DNA from: CAZTAR01 sp043813895
GTDB taxonomy: Bacteria; Planctomycetota; Phycisphaerae; UBA1845; UTPLA1
DNA length: 27,884 bases
Assembly (NCBI GenBank): GCA_043813895.1
Contig: JBDRKQ010000132.1
Coordinates: forward strand, 1 to 27,884
Reading direction: 5' to 3'
Shown here: positions 1 to 8,000 of the stretch, piece after piece
Layout: each line of letters starts with the position of its first letter
Numbering within the stretch: position 1 is the stretch's first letter
Notes under the pieces: generated by a model
What the model was told of the DNA's origin: nothing
What the model saw: the letters and a program-made list of their open reading frames with translations, nothing else
Database searches by the model: none
Made by a program: the position numbers and the translations under genes

Positions 1-2030
1 AGGTCTTTCTCGGGTCGCTCGTGGACGTAGGCGAGGCCGGGGATCGGCCGGTTGTCCCAGGTGCAGAAACGGACGGAGAAACCCCAGCCCTTATCGCGTG
101 GCGCGGGCCACGACTCGACGACAAGTTGAAGCTCATTCCAGCCCTGCTTCAGACTGGCCGTCATCGCGACGGTGTCAGTGAGGTTCCTGTCCTCGTACTT
201 GGCGGAGGCGTAGTGTTTGCCTGTCCGGATGCAGCGGCCGTTCAACCAGACGGCCGCGCCGTCGTTTTGACCGAGCCACATACGGACTTCCTGGTTCTTC
301 GGTGAGAAGACCCAGGACGTAGCACGCGCACGCGCCCAGCCCGCATTCGGCAGGAGCCTGGCAAGATCGATGAAGTCGTCTTCGCACACGTGTGCAATCG
401 TCTTCGGTGCGGGCGCGGCGGGGATCGGATCCATGACGTGGTTGCCGGGGCGGCCCTCCGCAGGCGGCGTGTCATTGACGGGGTACGGTCCTTCGATCTT
501 CCACAGTTGAACGTGGGTTCCAGGTTGCGGCACATCGCTGATCTTCGCGCGACGGTGTGCGGCGGCCGGGATGTAGTAGTGCAGGGCCGCCCGGAGGCCG
601 TAGCCGAGATTGGGGATGGGCTGGTGGCCGAATTCCGCGGCTTCGTCACCGACGGGGGGGTAGATGCCGGTTTCTCCAACGGAGGTCGCCCAGGCCGCTT
701 GATCCATCCATGCCTTGAGGTAGTCCTGCCACTGTGCGTCGTGGAAGAGGGCGCAGAGCCCCGCGCCGTTCGAACCAACGTCGCCGCCGACGCTCTTGCC
801 GGGCAGGCCGGCTTCTTTCTCGAGACGCGGTTGGACACTGAAAACGACATCGAACCAACCGCGACGACTGACAACATCGTCCGCAGGCCCGCGCAAGAGA
901 CCTTCGTGAACGACGTAGGCTTGCTGCTCTTCGCTCCCGACCTCATGGAAAGTCGGTTGGATGTGGACGTTGCCGCCGGTGGCCGCCCAGATCATCCTCT
1001 CAACGAAAAAGCACCTGTCCTTGATGCTGCCGATCTCGTCCGGCGTGAGCGCCTTCCCCTGTCGTGACTTCAGGATCACCACGAGAACGGACCACTGGAC
1101 CGGGTTTGTGATTTTAGCCGCCTCACCCGTGCGATCCATATATTGGAGCACCGTGTAAAGCGGTGCGCCCTGGCGTTGCATGATCTCGCCCGCGCGGAAT
1201 TGGCTCTCTGCGTGCTCTGGGACAATGATGCGACATTCCTCGAACTCATCGAACGCCCGAGAAAACAGGCCGCACTGTTGGAGATACAGCGCCCAGCGGT
1301 AGTGTTCCAGGAAGTTGCCGGTGAGAGGGTGCGGCCTGTGATCGTACGAAAAGAGCTTCAGACCCCGGCGGGCAAGACGGGCGAGGCGAGCATTCTTCGA
1401 ACTCACGAGCTTGCGGTACTCGGCCTCGGCAGACTCCTTGTCGCCGCCTATTTCCATGCGCAGGGCCGTGAGATATGCCTTGACGTCGGCGTCGCCCGCC
1501 GACACAGCCAGATCGGCCAGAGGGCCATCCGTCGAGTCATCCAAGAGCAACGGGTCGGGCATTCCGAGCAGGATCGCGCTGAGACCGAACGCCATCGAAT
1601 CGAGTTCGATCTTCAGCGACAGGCCGCCGGTCCGGTACTCTGGACTGGTGCGGAGAGACTGGAGATTGATGACGTAGGCCGTGGGGCCGGGCTGGAGGGT
1701 CCAGGCGGGAAGTTGCTTGTCGGCGAGGCTGAGCTTCAGCGTGGCGGGCACTTGTTGCCTCGGCGTTTCCTCATCGGTTGTGGACTCAATGACGACTGGG
1801 GCTTCTTCCTGGAATTGATGCCAGGGTTGCGAGGCGATGATGACGAATGCCTGCGGCAGCGGTCCGGTCGGGCCCATGGGGAGTTTGTACGTGACGTCGT
1901 GGGCGCCCCGTTCCACGATGACGCTGCCGATCGGCACGACGGTTACTTCGTGGCGGCCAGCCCCCATCACCTGGGGAGAGAGCAACGCTGCGAACAAGAT
2001 AACGAACAACAGACCAACGGACTTACGCAT
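1..2030 (-). CDS. Large secreted protein, helical-repeat middle plus beta-sandwich-like C-terminal part (3' end outside window)
   Basis: Reading the complement from ATG at 2030-2028 gives 676 codons without a stop, running off the left edge, so the C-terminus is missing. The start is supported by GGGAGCGAGG just upstream. Residues 1-23 form a signal peptide (Arg-Lys, then a Leu/Val/Ile/Phe-rich stretch, ending near Met-Gly-Ala). The next ~150 residues look beta-rich. Around residues 180-300 the sequence is helical and TPR-like, with phrases such as AEAEYRKLV and RALYLQQCGLF-type helices (seen: RWALYLQQCGLFSRAFDEFE). The end of the visible part resembles a carbohydrate- or ligand-binding beta-sandwich: 'AAVWLNGRCI' followed by 'GWNELQLVVESW' is typical of galactose-binding-like folds that read a ligand or substrate amount. 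No catalytic motif is recognised. Position is probably periplasmic or surface. Confident that it codes; function unknown. Confidence 0.85.
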   Translation of the reverse strand, partial: MRKSVGLLFVILFAALLSPQVMGAGRHEVTVVPIGSVIVERGAHDVTYKLPMGPTGPLPQAFVIIASQPWHQFQEEAPVVIESTTDEETPRQQVPATLKLSLADKQLPAWTLQPGPTAYVINLQSLRTSPEYRTGGLSLKIELDSMAFGLSAILLGMPDPLLLDDSTDGPLADLAVSAGDADVKAYLTALRMEIGGDKESAEAEYRKLVSSKNARLARLARRGLKLFSYDHRPHPLTGNFLEHYRWALYLQQCGLFSRAFDEFEECRIIVPEHAESQFRAGEIMQRQGAPLYTVLQYMDRTGEAAKITNPVQWSVLVVILKSRQGKALTPDEIGSIKDRCFFVERMIWAATGGNVHIQPTFHEVGSEEQQAYVVHEGLLRGPADDVVSRRGWFDVVFSVQPRLEKEAGLPGKSVGGDVGSNGAGLCALFHDAQWQDYLKAWMDQAAWATSVGETGIYPPVGDEAAEFGHQPIPNLGYGLRAALHYYIPAAAHRRAKISDVPQPGTHVQLWKIEGPYPVNDTPPAEGRPGNHVMDPIPAAPAPKTIAHVCEDDFIDLARLLPNAGWARARATSWVFSPKNQEVRMWLGQNDGAAVWLNGRCIRTGKHYASAKYEDRNLTDTVAMTASLKQGWNELQLVVESWPAPRDKGWGFSVRFCTWDNRPIPGLAYVHERPEKD

Positions 2031-2346
2031 AGACCTCGCTCCCGTTATTCGGCACGTGTTTCCCGTTCACGATCAGAGCCGCGCCCGTGAGGAAGCAGTC
2101 GGCGTTCGCCGAGAGAGCTCCTCGCCATGGACGAGAACAGACTCCCTTGCCGTCGCGGCTCTGAACGGTCGCGGCATTGATCCTCGACATCTCAACCAGG
2201 GGCGCCACCGAGCTTGCGATCGCCCTGCGGTATTTCGCTTCCGCAGGCCAGGACGCTTGCACGCCGCCGGGTGTGCAGGTTAGAGTCCCGCATTCCCACG
2301 ATTTTCGCAGGTTCGGAGGATAAATCAACCGGGCGGCTTGGACATC
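2031..2346. other. Divergent intergenic region
   Basis: This stretch separates the leftward secreted-protein gene from the rightward radical SAM gene, so it should hold both promoters, but no convincing -35/-10 pair was found. A GGAGGA sequence lies at 2315-2320, unusually far upstream of the radical SAM start. A 101-codon reading frame on the minus strand (2328-2023) overlaps the start of the leftward gene; it has no recognisable family features and is not called as a gene. Confidence 0.5.
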
Positions 2347-3372
2347 ATGGTAAGTTCGTTATCGAAGAAATGGCGGCTCTTCAGGGCGCGGATGTCGCGT
2401 TACCCGCTCTGGTGCGCTTGGCAGGTCACGTACCGGTGCAACTTCCATTGCGGTTTCTGCCACTACTGGCGAGACCCGATGGGCGAGCGGCCCGAGCAGA
2501 CGGTGGCCCAATTCGAGACCGGCGCGCGCAAGCTCGCGTCGTTCGGCACCCTCCTCGTGTCGCTGGCGGGGGGGGAACCGCTGGTGCGGTCGGACCTGCC
2601 GGACATCGTCCGCGCCGTGGCCAGATTCCATTTCCCATTCGTCACCACAAACGGCTGGTACGCGACCCCGGAGTTGGCGAGGGAGATGTTCGCAGCCGGC
2701 TTGTGGGGGGTGTCAGTCAGCCTCGACTACGCTGATGCCCGAATGCACGACAAGCGTCGCGGCATGTCGGGGGCGTTCGATCGGGCAGTGGCGGCGCTGG
2801 AGCATTTCAGCGCCGCGCGCCGGTACAAGTGGCAACGCGTGAATCTGCTGAGCGTGCTTCTGCACGACAACATCGACCAACTGGAAGACCTGATCAAGCT
2901 GGCCGCCCGGCACAACGCGTACTTCATGGTGCAGCCGTACGGCGATCGCAAGACGGGCAACGGGCGGTTCCGGTGTTCGGACGGCAGCGTGTCAGAGAAG
3001 CTCCTCTCGCTGAAGGCGAAGCATCCGAACTTTCTCAGCAATCCCTACTTCCTCGGAAACTTCGACCGGTTCCTCGACGGCGGCGTGCCGGACTGTCGCG
3101 CCGGTCAGGCTTTCTTCAACATCGACTCCGTCGGCGATATCGCCATCTGCGTCGAGGAGCGCGACGAGTCTGTGGCGAATCTGTACACCGATCACCCGCG
3201 AAGGATCATCGAATCGCTGTGGACGCGAAGCGCGAACAACACGTGCGTCGATTGCTGGTACAACTGTCGGGGAGAGGTGGAGAGCCTGTACACGCCTCGC
3301 GGGCTGGTCAGGTCGCTTCCGACGCTGTTTTTCGATCGCGGCCGCCCGGCCTCGTCGAACTCGGGCGAATGA
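2347..3372 (+). CDS. Radical SAM protein with SPASM-like C-terminal cysteines
   Basis: A 341-residue protein from ATG 2347 (an in-frame TTG at 2338 would add three residues; the GGAGGA at 2315-2320 is far from both, so the start is uncertain). The radical SAM signature is CNFHCGFC (C-x3-C-x2-C, cysteines about 31, 35, 38), which binds the [4Fe-4S] cluster that cleaves S-adenosylmethionine. 'SLAGGEPLVRSDLP' is the glycine-rich SAM-binding motif that follows in this family. Near the C-terminus further cysteines occur in DCRAG, AICVEE and NTCVDCWYNCRGE, the arrangement expected of a SPASM or twitch auxiliary cluster. Members of this family modify peptides, proteins or cofactors, or activate sulfatases; no small precursor peptide or sulfatase is visible next door, so the substrate is unknown. 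It is not obviously in an operon, since the downstream sequence is decayed. Confidence 0.88.
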   Translation: MVSSLSKKWRLFRARMSRYPLWCAWQVTYRCNFHCGFCHYWRDPMGERPEQTVAQFETGARKLASFGTLLVSLAGGEPLVRSDLPDIVRAVARFHFPFVTTNGWYATPELAREMFAAGLWGVSVSLDYADARMHDKRRGMSGAFDRAVAALEHFSAARRYKWQRVNLLSVLLHDNIDQLEDLIKLAARHNAYFMVQPYGDRKTGNGRFRCSDGSVSEKLLSLKAKHPNFLSNPYFLGNFDRFLDGGVPDCRAGQAFFNIDSVGDIAICVEERDESVANLYTDHPRRIIESLWTRSANNTCVDCWYNCRGEVESLYTPRGLVRSLPTLFFDRGRPASSNSGE

Positions 3373-3597
3373 GCGATGGGCCTGTTCCTGATCGACACGG
3401 AAGGCGTCGTACGGCGCGCGACGATCAACGACCTGCCGCTCGGCCGCAACGTGGACGAGGCCCTGCGGATGCTCGACGCGCTCCGATCCACCTAAAAGCA
3501 CGGCGAGATCTGACCGGCCAACTGGAAGCCCGGCGAGGATGCAATGAAACCCAGCGCCAAAGGCGTGGCGACATATCTCGCAAAACACGCCGAGTCA
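3373..3597 (+). pseudogene. 2-Cys peroxiredoxin (AhpC/Prx1-like) C-terminal remnant
   Basis: From 3376 the frame reads GLFLIDTEGVVRRATIND, then LPLGRNVDEALRMLDAL, matching the conserved C-terminal half of typical 2-Cys peroxiredoxins. A TAA at 3493-3495 stands where a Glu codon (GAA) is usual, but the same frame continues KHGEI-stop-PANWKPGEDAMKP and then KGVATYLAKHAE. The second stop, TGA at 3511-3513, sits exactly at the resolving cysteine of the conserved HGEVCPANW motif. The N-terminal half with the peroxidatic cysteine is absent: the stop of the radical SAM gene lies just upstream in the same frame. The remnant is therefore truncated and carries two nonsense changes. Homology is clear from the motif; that it is dead is inferred from the missing active site and the two stops. 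Confidence 0.82.
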
Positions 3598-3631
3598 TGG
3601 TCCGGCTTGCCGGCAGGCGGGAACTTGCCGC

Positions 3632-3735
3632 GGAAGGAGAAGACCACTGCAATGGAACGCGTGGACAGTGTCCTCCGATTCGTGATTCGGTAAGACGAGA
3701 TCGCCGATCAATCCTACACGATGTTGGCGGAGAAC
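3632..3735 (+). pseudogene. Rubrerythrin/ferritin-like gene remnant (5' end)
   Basis: GGAAGGAGA at 3632-3640 is a strong ribosome binding site about 11 bases before ATG 3652. Translation gives MERVDSVLRFVIR, then TAA (3691-3693), then in the same frame DEIADQSYTMLAEN. With the stop counted as one residue this aligns position by position with the first helix of rubrerythrin-family proteins (pattern VDEVLxFAIxxExEAxxFYxxLA), with the stop two or so residues before the first metal-ligand region. Downstream no further similarity could be followed. It directly follows the peroxiredoxin remnant, and the two functions (peroxide reduction) belong together. The assignment rests on about 25 positions, so it is moderately supported only. 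Confidence 0.5.
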
Positions 3736-3972
3736 CGGCAACGGCATGTGCCGGAATCCGGACAGCGCGGTGGTCGCTCCCAGCCTGGGTGTGGTCTGAG
3801 CATGGCGTTCCTGCAAGCGCCGATCCGGCTGAAAGCCCAATGCGCGCAAGTCGTTGCTTGACAACGAGGACCGAATGATCGGGAACGACACGGATCGGGA
3901 TCGGACGTCCTGTAAATCGAACATCCCGGCACCACACTCGGAGAAGTTGAGGTGCCGCTGCGCTCGCATTCC
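3736..3972. other. Gene-less stretch after the decayed genes
   Basis: About 240 bases with short overlapping frames in all directions and no recognisable protein motif, hairpin terminator or RNA. It most likely holds the rest of the decayed rubrerythrin-like gene beyond recognition. Confidence 0.4.
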
Positions 3973-4000
3973 TTGATCTGAGTCGAGCCATTAGTATATA
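3973..4000 (+). promoter_or_regulatory. Candidate sigma-70-type promoter of the secreted protein/metalloprotease pair
   Basis: TTGATC at 3973-3978 and TATATA at 3995-4000 are separated by 16 bases, in an otherwise GC-rich region. The resulting leader before the start at 4207 would be about 200 bases. It contains two small perfect stems, AGGATG/CATCCT near 4021-4038 and GGCTCC-TTG-GGAGCC at 4166-4180; no known riboswitch motif was recognised. Confidence 0.4.
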
Positions 4001-4206
4001 GTCAAGTTGCCCAGACATGAGGAGGATGGCCTGTCATCCTGGTCGAAGGGGTGGTGCTCGGGCAACGGCGGGGCGGTAAAGCGCGCGAATCACCTTCTCC
4101 GATCCACAGGTGCGGCGGGATCAGGTCCGAAGAAGCGGGATTGCGCGCTGCGGTCGAGTTGTTCCGGCTCCTTGGGAGCCCTTGGGGACTTGCCAGGAGA
4201 AACTCC

Positions 4207-5088
4207 ATGTTTCATCTTATCGGTCGTCCGGGTTACGCCGCCGGGTTTGTGGTCCTCGCCGCGGTCACGGTCTTCACATCTTCGGCAGAGGCGAGCAGTG
4301 TCGTTCCGATGACACTCACCACCCTGTCCGACCACGCCGGGCAGGTCATTGTGGGGGAGGTGACACAGCGTCGGCCCTATTGGGCGGACAATCCGAAGCG
4401 CATTGAGACGGAAGTGACTTTTCAGAATGTCGAGTATCTCAAGGGGGCGCTGCCGGGCTCATCTTCGGTCTTCAAGCTGGTCGTTCCCGGCGGTAAGGTC
4501 GGCGAGATGCAGATGCGGATCTGTTGTGCGCCGACCTTCGCACAGGGCGAGAAATGGGTGCTGTTCCTGCTGCCGACGTACAAGACGTTTCCGGTTGCCG
4601 GCCTCCATCAGGGTGCATGGCGCATCTATCGTGATGCCGACGGGCAAGAGCGCGTCGGCAACGCCTTTCACATACCGGTCGATGGCGTCGATGCGGATGG
4701 CTTCGTCAGAGCCGCCGGCAAACGGGCGTGGAGCCCGCATAGTCAACACCTGCTGGCCGAGCACAATGTTCGCGTGCAGGAGGTCGCGCAGCGTTCGGGA
4801 GAGCCTGCCGAGGGTATGACGTACCAGTCATTCCTGGATACGATCCGGCCGCTGCTGGATCGCAGCAAGGACCATCACCTGACAGAGCAGGCCGGCCGCC
4901 GCGTCCTCGTGGAGCCTACCGCCGTGCCCCTGCAGCCTTCGGCGATGCAGAACACAGAGGACAGCGTTCGATCGGAGGACACAGGCAAGAGCCCGTCTTC
5001 AGGACAACGCGGGACCGGCCAGGCACGCGGCCTGGAGGAGGATGCTCGCATCGCCCCTTCGCCTGAGCACGGGAAGGAGGTGCGATGA
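4207..5088 (+). CDS. Secreted protein of unknown function, coupled to metalloprotease
   Basis: The frame is open further upstream, but ATG 4207 is the likely start: AGGAGA lies 7 bases before it and a signal peptide begins there (residues 1 to about 28, ending near SSAEA). The 293-residue product has a compact beta-rich N-terminal domain of about 160 residues (phrases VIVGEVTQRR, ETEVTFQNVEYLKG, FKLVVPGGKVGEM, APTFAQGEKWVLFLLP), which I recognise as a family often found beside matrixin-type proteases in planctomycetes and related bacteria. The C-terminal ~100 residues are polar and low in hydrophobics. The stop overlaps the next start as ATGA at 5085-5088, with GGAAGGAGG upstream of it, so both proteins should be made together. 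By inference it may be a chaperone, inhibitor or partner of the protease; nothing in the sequence shows which. Confidence 0.85.
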   Translation: MFHLIGRPGYAAGFVVLAAVTVFTSSAEASSVVPMTLTTLSDHAGQVIVGEVTQRRPYWADNPKRIETEVTFQNVEYLKGALPGSSSVFKLVVPGGKVGEMQMRICCAPTFAQGEKWVLFLLPTYKTFPVAGLHQGAWRIYRDADGQERVGNAFHIPVDGVDADGFVRAAGKRAWSPHSQHLLAEHNVRVQEVAQRSGEPAEGMTYQSFLDTIRPLLDRSKDHHLTEQAGRRVLVEPTAVPLQPSAMQNTEDSVRSEDTGKSPSSGQRGTGQARGLEEDARIAPSPEHGKEVR

Positions 5089-8000
5089 TGAAGCTCTCAC
5101 TCCGCATCATTGTCGTGCTGACCTTGCTGGCCGGCCTGGCCTGGATCGGCGGCGACCGCGCCGGCGCATTCTCGTACTTCAGTTACGGCGGGTATTCCGT
5201 CATTTGGGCCGGTGGGGGAAGTCTTCGCTATCTCTCGCCTGGCACGTTCCCGGCGGGCAGCGACACGGACCTTCTCATCCAGGCTTCCATGGGACAGTGG
5301 AGCAGCGTTCCCGGGGCCGGTTTTCAGTTCTCGTTCATCCGCCTGGCCGAGGATCCGTACATAGACAACTACGACGGCTACAGCGATACGGCGGCGGTGC
5401 CCGCCTCCTGGCTCGATCCCGGTGTCCTCGGCGTGACGTACATGGTCAATTACATGGACCAGTGGTACGACATGGACATCCTGTTCAGCGATTATCCCGA
5501 GAACGTCGGCTGGCACATGCTCACGAACCCGGACTGCGAGGTCACGTCCAACCCGACGCCCGTCAACGGCTTCTCGTTCTACCTGGTCGGATTGCACGAA
5601 CTAGGGCACGGAATCGGCCTGGGTCACGATCCGATCGGAAACGAACCGCCAGGCAGTCCGTGGTTCATCGGCACGATGAATCCGGGATATCCCGCCGGTG
5701 GACCGGTGAGCCAAAACAACATCATCGAGCTGCACACCGACGACCGCAGGGGCACAAGGTTCCTGTATCCCGGCAGCACGACAATGGTCGACCTGGCCAA
5801 CGCGTCCTACTGTTCTCAAGGACCCACCCTCGGCAAGACCGTTCCGATATTCGCCGATCCGCCGACCATCACACCGGGCGAAGAGCTGACTGCTTGGTGT
5901 GTCATCGAGAACTTCGGCACTGTCACGGTGACGGATGTGCATCAGTCCTTCTATTTCTCCACGGATAACGTGGTGGATGCCGGAGACCTGCCCATTGGCG
6001 ACACGCTGTGGGACATGCCCGCTGACGACGGGTTTGAATTCAGTCTGGGCGTCGACATCCCGGACCTCGTTGCGGGGACGTACTACTTCGGATCCATGCT
6101 CGACGATCTCGATGAGGTGGTCGAGGAATACGAAGACAACAACGACGCGATTACCTGCGAACCGTTCACCATCGAGCAGGGTTTGCCGAGTTTCGATTCC
6201 TTCAGCCAGCAGATCATCACCTGTGCCGACCCGTTCGTTGGTCCGACGCCGCAGGTACACTACCCGATCAACACGGCCCCGATCACCTGGAGCCTGGACA
6301 ATCCGCAGCCGGGCATGACGATCGACCCCGGTACCGGCGTCATCTCCTGGCCCAGCCCGATCAAGGCGCCGTTCATCTACGAGATTGACGTTCGGGCGAC
6401 CAATGGCGCGGGCGCATTCGTGCAGACCTTGCCGATCGGCGTTCATCAAGGCGCACCCGAGATCATCGCCATCCCCAATGAAGAAGTGCCGTGCCGGGTC
6501 ACCTATACAGGCCCGACGCCGGTGCTCACAGCGCCGTCGTGCATGGCACCTATCAACGCGTGGTCGCTGATCAACAGCCCCGAGGGCATGGTTATCAACA
6601 GCAGTTCGGGCGTTGTCTCGTGGCCTGATCCGCCACCGGTAGCCACGACCTACGGGATCACCATCCAGGCATCCAATGACACTGGAAGTGCAACGGAAAG
6701 CTGGATTCTGAGCATCGGCGAAGGGGGTGGCGGCGATCTGGACGACAACGGCTTCGTGGACATGGAAGATGTGCCGGTCTTCGTTGCCGTGCTTCTCGGC
6801 CAGGATCCCGGCCCTGAATATGACGCTGAACAGGCGGACGTTAATTGTGACGGCGGTGCCGATGGCTTGGACGTCCAGCCGTTTTTGAATCTCCTTCTGA
6901 CGGGCGGCCCCAGCATGGGGGCTTGCTGTTACGCGGACGGTTCGTGCAGCGAGGAAGGGCCTGACGACTGCTACGCGCAGGGCGGCGTCTACCGAGGCGA
7001 TGACACAACCTGCGCCGGTGTCGATTGCACCGGGGCGTGCTGCTTCCCCACAACGGGTGGTTGCCTGACCTTCTCGCTGGACTTCTGCAACACGTCCGGC
7101 GGGACGTTCCAGGGCATGGGTACCGACTGTGCCGAACTGAGTTGCCCACCGGCCGGCCAGGGCGCGTGCTGTCTGCCTGACGAGTCGTGCGTACATTCTA
7201 CGCTTGCCGAATGCGGCGCTAGTGGTGGGACCTACCGGGGCGTGGGGCTGTCCTGCGATGCGGTCGACTGTTCGACGCCGACGGGGGCCTGTTGCCTATC
7301 CGACGGCACTTGCTCGGAGGGGACCCAGGACGACTGTAGTCTCGCCGGGGGAGCCTACATGGGCGATGAAACCGAATGCGCGGCGGCGACCTGTTTTGGC
7401 GCGTGCTGTTACGCATCGGGAACGTGCCTCGACCTGGCTTCCCCGGATTGCGCGATCAGCGGCGGCGTCTTCCAGGGGCCTGGCACCGACTGTGCGTCAA
7501 CCAACTGTCCCGTTGTGCCGCAGGGCGCCTGTTGTCATGCGGATGAAAGCTGCACGATCGACACGCAACAGTCTTGCTCAATCGGCGGCGGCAGCTATCA
7601 GGGCGACGACACCGACTGTGGAACTGTGGACTGCTCGGCCGCCGCCGTGGGCGCGTGCTGCCTCCCGGATGAAAGCTGCACCGAAGTCACCGAGGCTGCC
7701 TGTGATCTCGCCGGCGGGACCTTCATAGGAGCGACCGTGACCTGCGGATCTGTTGACTGCGCGTTGACGGATGTGGGCGCGTGCTACGACCCGTCGGATT
7801 GGAGTTGCATCTTAACCTCGCCAACCATCTGCGCGGCGCTCGGCCACTCCTTCGAAGGCGCGGGTACGACATGTGCCACGACCATGGCACCGGAGTATCG
7901 GAACGACATTGCGAATCCGACGACGTTTTGGCCTCCGGGCGCGGCGAAGGCGATGGCGGATGATATGACGCTGGTCGGCACGGCGCGTGGGATGATCTAC

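Noticed and set aside
2023..2328. 101-codon minus-strand frame overlapping the start of the leftward secreted-protein gene
   Set aside because: No signal peptide, domain or ribosome binding site; composition looks random and it covers the expected promoter region.
3376..3597. Selenocysteine-containing peroxiredoxin (TGA at the Cys position)
   Set aside because: A TAA stop lies 18 bases upstream in the same frame and the peroxidatic half is missing, so decay explains it better.
4007..4206. Riboswitch in the long leader of the secreted-protein gene
   Set aside because: Two small stems are present, but no cyclic-di-GMP, cobalamin or other consensus core could be matched.
5601..7196. 531-codon minus-strand frame
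   Set aside because: It is the antisense shadow of the metalloprotease gene; rich in Arg, Ala and Gly with no motif, while the plus strand has clear domains.
6918..7889. CRISPR-like or tandem DNA repeat
   Set aside because: The periodicity is in the protein (six-cysteine modules) with varied codons; units are adjacent without unique spacers.
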